In this document: positions 60,801 to 64,000 of the stretch, one piece after another
Layout: every line of letters begins with the position of its first letter
Numbering within the stretch: position 1 is the stretch's first letter
Assembly: GCF_965638725.1 (NCBI RefSeq)
Contig: NC_134961.1
Location: 1,550,001 to 1,614,000, forward strand
Reading direction: 5' to 3'
Source: Aptenodytes patagonicus
Lineage: Eukaryota > Chordata > Aves > Sphenisciformes > Spheniscidae
Length of the DNA: 64,000 nt
The notes under the pieces: generated by a model
The model's database searches: none
What the model saw: the letters and a program-made list of their open reading frames with translations, nothing else
Told to the model about the DNA's origin: nothing
Translations under genes and position numbers: made by a program

Positions 60801-62468
60801 GGAGAGCTGCTTAACGCCGGGGAAATCCCAGCTCCTCCTTCCTCCCCGATCTGACTTCTGCCAAGTTAAATATTTTAAAGCCATCTCCTCTAACAGGAGA
60901 GGACCCAAAGCCGCCTCTGTGCTTTAGGGAGAAAGGAGCGATGGGGACGGAGGGGCCCCGGGGGCGGAGGACCCCAGTCTGGCTCTAAGTGCGACGGTGC
61001 TGTCTGTTGTGGGGTTTGGTTTTTTTCCAGAGGCTCTTACCAGATCCCATCCTGAAGCTGAGAATGATTATTGGCTTCGGAGGCCGCAGCACCAAGCGGG
61101 TCAGTAGCTCGGACGGTTTGGGGAGTTCACGTGTAATCAGAGATTTGATTTTTTTCGGAGGAATGAAAGGCAGCTGAGTGCCACCCTTCCTGCATTTTTT
61201 GATGGGGAAAATGTCCCCAAAGCAGATGGGCACGAGCTTATGCTTGTGCTTGGGTCTTCTGCTGTTACAACGGTGAATTAGCAATTATGGGGGCCTCTTA
61301 GATCTCGTGGCTTCTGCATTTTAACGTGTTAAAATTAGAGCTGCTTTGTGGGAGTCTGGAAAGGAAGGGCTGTGGTTTGGATTGTTTCCATGGGGCACTG
61401 TGCCTTGCAGGAGCCCAGCTTGCGGTCTGTGTTAGGGTAATGAAAAGGTCGTTTCGGTTCAACCAGTTCAAGGCTCTGCCAACGACGTGATTTTTCCTTG
61501 TATCTGCTGTTCATGTAGTAGAGATGATTGGTATGGTAAATCCACTGAATTAAGTAGGATGTCGGCTGGGCTCTTAGTTTTCCTTTGTGAGTTAGAAGAG
61601 TACTTGCACGGAAGAGCATCCTCTCACCTGCACACGTGCAGCAGATCTCCTGTCGGAGAAATCTCTGCGGGTCCAGCCTCGGACCTGGGGCACCTCCGGA
61701 GGATCTGCAGCCCTCTCATTCCTGCCTCGGTCCTGCAGGCGCTGTGGACTCAGAACAGCGCTGCGGTGGTCTACCCCTGCCACGCTGTTATAGTGACCCT
61801 GCAGATCCAGACCGGAGAGCAGAGGTTCTTCATTGGACACACGGATAAGGTGAGCGTAACTCTCTTTACACGGCCGTACAGCAACGCTGTCCTTGTACCC
61901 CAGGTGTACCCCCGGTCCCAGCTCTCCTCGAAAGCCTCTAACCTGGTGCTTCCCGCAGGTGTCGGCGCTGGCCTTCAACGGGAACAGCACCTTGCTGGCT
62001 TCCGCGCAGGCCGGTCCCCCGAGCGTGGTGCGCCTCTGGGACTTCCCGACGGGCAGCTGCCTCTCGGTGTTTAAAACCCACGTCCGCTCCCTCTTGTCCC
62101 TGAGGTGGGTTTCAGCCTGGGCGCAGGGATGTGTTCAGGTGGGCCAAGTGTTGCGGCATGGCGGCTTTTCTGTGCTACTCCTGCGTGATAAACCAGGGGT
62201 GAATTACAGTTCTCCTTCAGCTGCCTGTGTTTATCACCGAGACCTGCTGGCAGCTGGCCCGGAACAGCTGATACGCTGCCAGCTCCCTCCTGAGCTTATC
62301 CCGCAGGTCTTGCTGTCTCCCCATACCCTGAACTTGCCTCCTTTTATTCCCCGCTGGGATGCACTCGGGGTACAAGGAGCTGCATTTCACCAGGTGGCCT
62401 CTTCTTGCAGCTTTTCCTACAGCGGAGCCGTTCTGTGTGGCGTCGGAAAGGACGGGCACGGCAAAACG
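54807..62468 (+). CDS. WDR90: WDR90 (POC16), 5' part; gene runs off the right edge
   Basis: Centriolar and ciliary protein that sits on the centriole microtubule wall. Visible coding exons: 54807-54816, 55578-55669, 55786-55962, 56242-56380, 56888-57058, 58037-58160, 58946-59013, 59108-59217, 60143-60373, 60640-60702, 61031-61099, 61739-61849, 61959-62104, 62411-62468, giving 523 codons in frame. Residues 1 to about 215 form the CFAP20-like (DUF667) domain: YLNVFKHFRVEEWKRSA, YRIRGSVPASSYLQLP, SLGLAGRYLYLLFRPMP, NLFKEFKSTATWLQFPF, CTSDLVFDPG. MPREMAFPVPKGEKWHDLY and a variable Ser/Pro linker follow. The WD repeats begin at about residue 385 (LWTQNSAAVVYPCHAVIV, FFIGHTDKVSALAF, VVRLWDFPTG, GAVLCGVGKDGHGKT). 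The next exon expected from human (starting VVVAWGT-like) was not found before 64000, so the model is truncated by the window, not broken. Confidence 0.95.
54850..55520. repeat. Higher-order GC minisatellite in WDR90 intron 1
   Basis: Units of about 43 bp and about 60-65 bp alternate, all starting CACCGGGGCTGGGGGG and ending ACCGGGGGCGT. The longer type carries an extra CTCCGGGGACG or CATGGGGGGGTTCGGAG segment. About 12 units fill most of the 761-bp intron. Confidence 0.88.
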
Positions 62469-64000
62469 GTGAGGACTGAAACTTGGGCTTGGAGGTTTCC
62501 CCGCCCTGCGAACAAGCGACATGAGGTGGCTCTTCTCCCAGATTACGCAGTTATTTCGCAGACAAACCTCTGCTCTGGGCTTTCCTAGACATGTTCTTCA
62601 CTGTAGTCAGAGGGAGATCTCTTTCTCGTTAGCTGCTTAGAAAATCCTTCCCTTCTACCTGATGCTTGCGAGTGTTTGCATGCACGATTCTCCGCTGCAA
62701 GCAAACAAATCCTTTCGGAAGCAGCCCGAGAGACCTGCTCGGGTTGAGCTTCGGGGCTGTTTCTGTCCCTGGTGTGGTCCCAGCTAGGAGCCCAGCCGGG
62801 GTGATGAAGGCAGCTGTGTGATCCTGCCCACACCCTGTGGGGATCGCCGCAGGCTCACGCGCAGCGTTGCTGCCCGCCTCCGCAGCCGTTCTGGCCCACC
62901 GGGCTGAGGGCGACACGTGTTTGTGTGATATTTCGAGCTGGAAGGCTTGCAAGCCCGTGGTGGAGGAATGGGACTTGAAATGGGAGGTTCAGCACTGACT
63001 AGAGCCCCAAAAAACCTTTTTTAATAGCATTTAGGGCAAGATGCGAGGTTTAATCTTTCAGTTCTGAGCATCGCAGGCATCGCTGCTAGAAGGGATGCTG
63101 GGCACTGAAGCTGCCACCCACCGATGTAGCTAGGGGATGACGCAGATCCCACGTGTAGCAGTCAAAAATAAAATTGTTTCATGGGACTGGGGGTTTTGCT
63201 TTATCAGTGGAACTGTTTTCATCCGCTGATCCCTTATTGACAACCACCAGCAATTAGCTGTGCCATCGCTAACTGCATACTGCCTGCAGGAAAAAAACAA
63301 ACAGCGCTTTGGGGTTTTTTTTTTTCCTGGCACACAGCAGCGGTCCGTGATCCGGGTGGGAGCTGGCGAACTGAAACTGGGGAGGGGGGGATCAATAGGG
63401 CGAAAGCAGGATGGGAGAACGGGGAGTGCTGGGGGCCTGGCCGGGAGCACCTCTCCCAGCGCGATGCCTCAGCCCAGCCCAGCCTCCAAGGTGATGCTGG
63501 GTCTGTTTTTAACACTGTTCTGAAATGCAGAGCATCGAATCACCTGCATTTCTTCACCCATCTCCTCCTTTCCTTTGGGGAAAGGGTTGGACTCTCTTGC
63601 CCCTCGTGATGGGCACCGCGAGCATGCAAACCTGCATCGGAGCAAAGTGCTGCGAGAGCCAGCGCAGCCGGACACGTGCTACCTTCAGCTCTCGCGGACC
63701 GGCTCAGCCCTGGTACAGCTCTTGCATCTCAGCAGGCAGAGTTCCCACTCCTCTGTGGATTTTCTTTCCAAGTCTGAGCCCTGTTGCCAGGCAGCCCTGG
63801 GATTTAGAACCTATAATTATGGATGCCAGACCAGTATATTGCCATGAAGCTTTGCAAAGCTGTTGGACTGTCCTAAACCCTCTGTGCGAGAGAATTTTTT
63901 TTCCCCTGCTTCAATTCCGTTATCGATCCTTTGTGCCCAGCCCCGGAGCAGGCTCCCGCACGTGCAGCAGGTCAGCTGCTGTGACGAAAAGCTCTTTTGC
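62469..64000 (+). other. WDR90: WDR90 intron continuing past the window end
   Basis: Starts with the donor GTGAGG. No further WDR90 exon, RNA gene or clear repeat is recognisable to the end of the window. Confidence 0.6.

Overview
The window is vertebrate nuclear DNA, almost certainly from a bird and probably a neoavian one. It has compact multi-exon genes with GT-AG introns, very GC-rich sequence full of poly-G runs and minisatellites (as on avian microchromosomes), and one solo LTR whose sequence I recognise from memory as an endogenous-retrovirus family common in neoavian genomes. There is no prokaryotic structure.

Six protein-coding genes are supported, in this order: SEPTIN12 (+, 2975-13892, 11 coding exons, 722 aa); a single-exon MYADM-like membrane protein (+, 15083-15949); a PITPNC1-like phosphatidylinositol transfer protein (+, 19986-25514, with two alternative last exons); MSS51 (-, 29296-26368, 6 coding exons); CFAP70 (+, 30856-54437, 27 coding exons, 1102 aa); and the 5' part of WDR90 (+, 54807 to beyond the right edge, 14 coding exons visible). 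I read the exon joins from the sequence. In every multi-exon gene the summed coding length is a whole number of codons and each join uses GT-AG, which supports the models strongly.

Layout: 1-905 holds a degenerate array with a period of about 11 bp. 2.3-30 kb is extremely GC-rich and carries many minisatellites, a (GGGGCC)6 run and a perfect 104-bp palindrome. 30.8-54 kb (the CFAP70 introns) is less GC-rich and holds the recognisable LTRs. 54.2-55.5 kb returns to GC-rich sequence, with a CpG-rich CFAP70/WDR90 junction and a higher-order minisatellite. The PITPNC1-like gene and MSS51 are convergent, with poly(A) signals 34 bp apart. MSS51 and CFAP70 are divergent from a shared CpG-rich promoter that contains an RFX X-box-like site. 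CFAP70 runs almost directly into WDR90.

Functional theme: CFAP70 (axonemal dynein-arm region), WDR90 (centriole wall) and SEPTIN12 (sperm annulus in mammals) are cilium, centriole or sperm proteins. MSS51 is a muscle mitochondrial gene in mammals. The most notable points are a SEPTIN9-like long N-terminus on avian SEPTIN12, a diverged PITPNC1 paralogue with an 8-nt microexon and duplicated terminal exons, the perfect palindrome, the 11-bp periodic array, and a gene order that mixes genes which in human lie on 16p13.3, 17q and 10q22.
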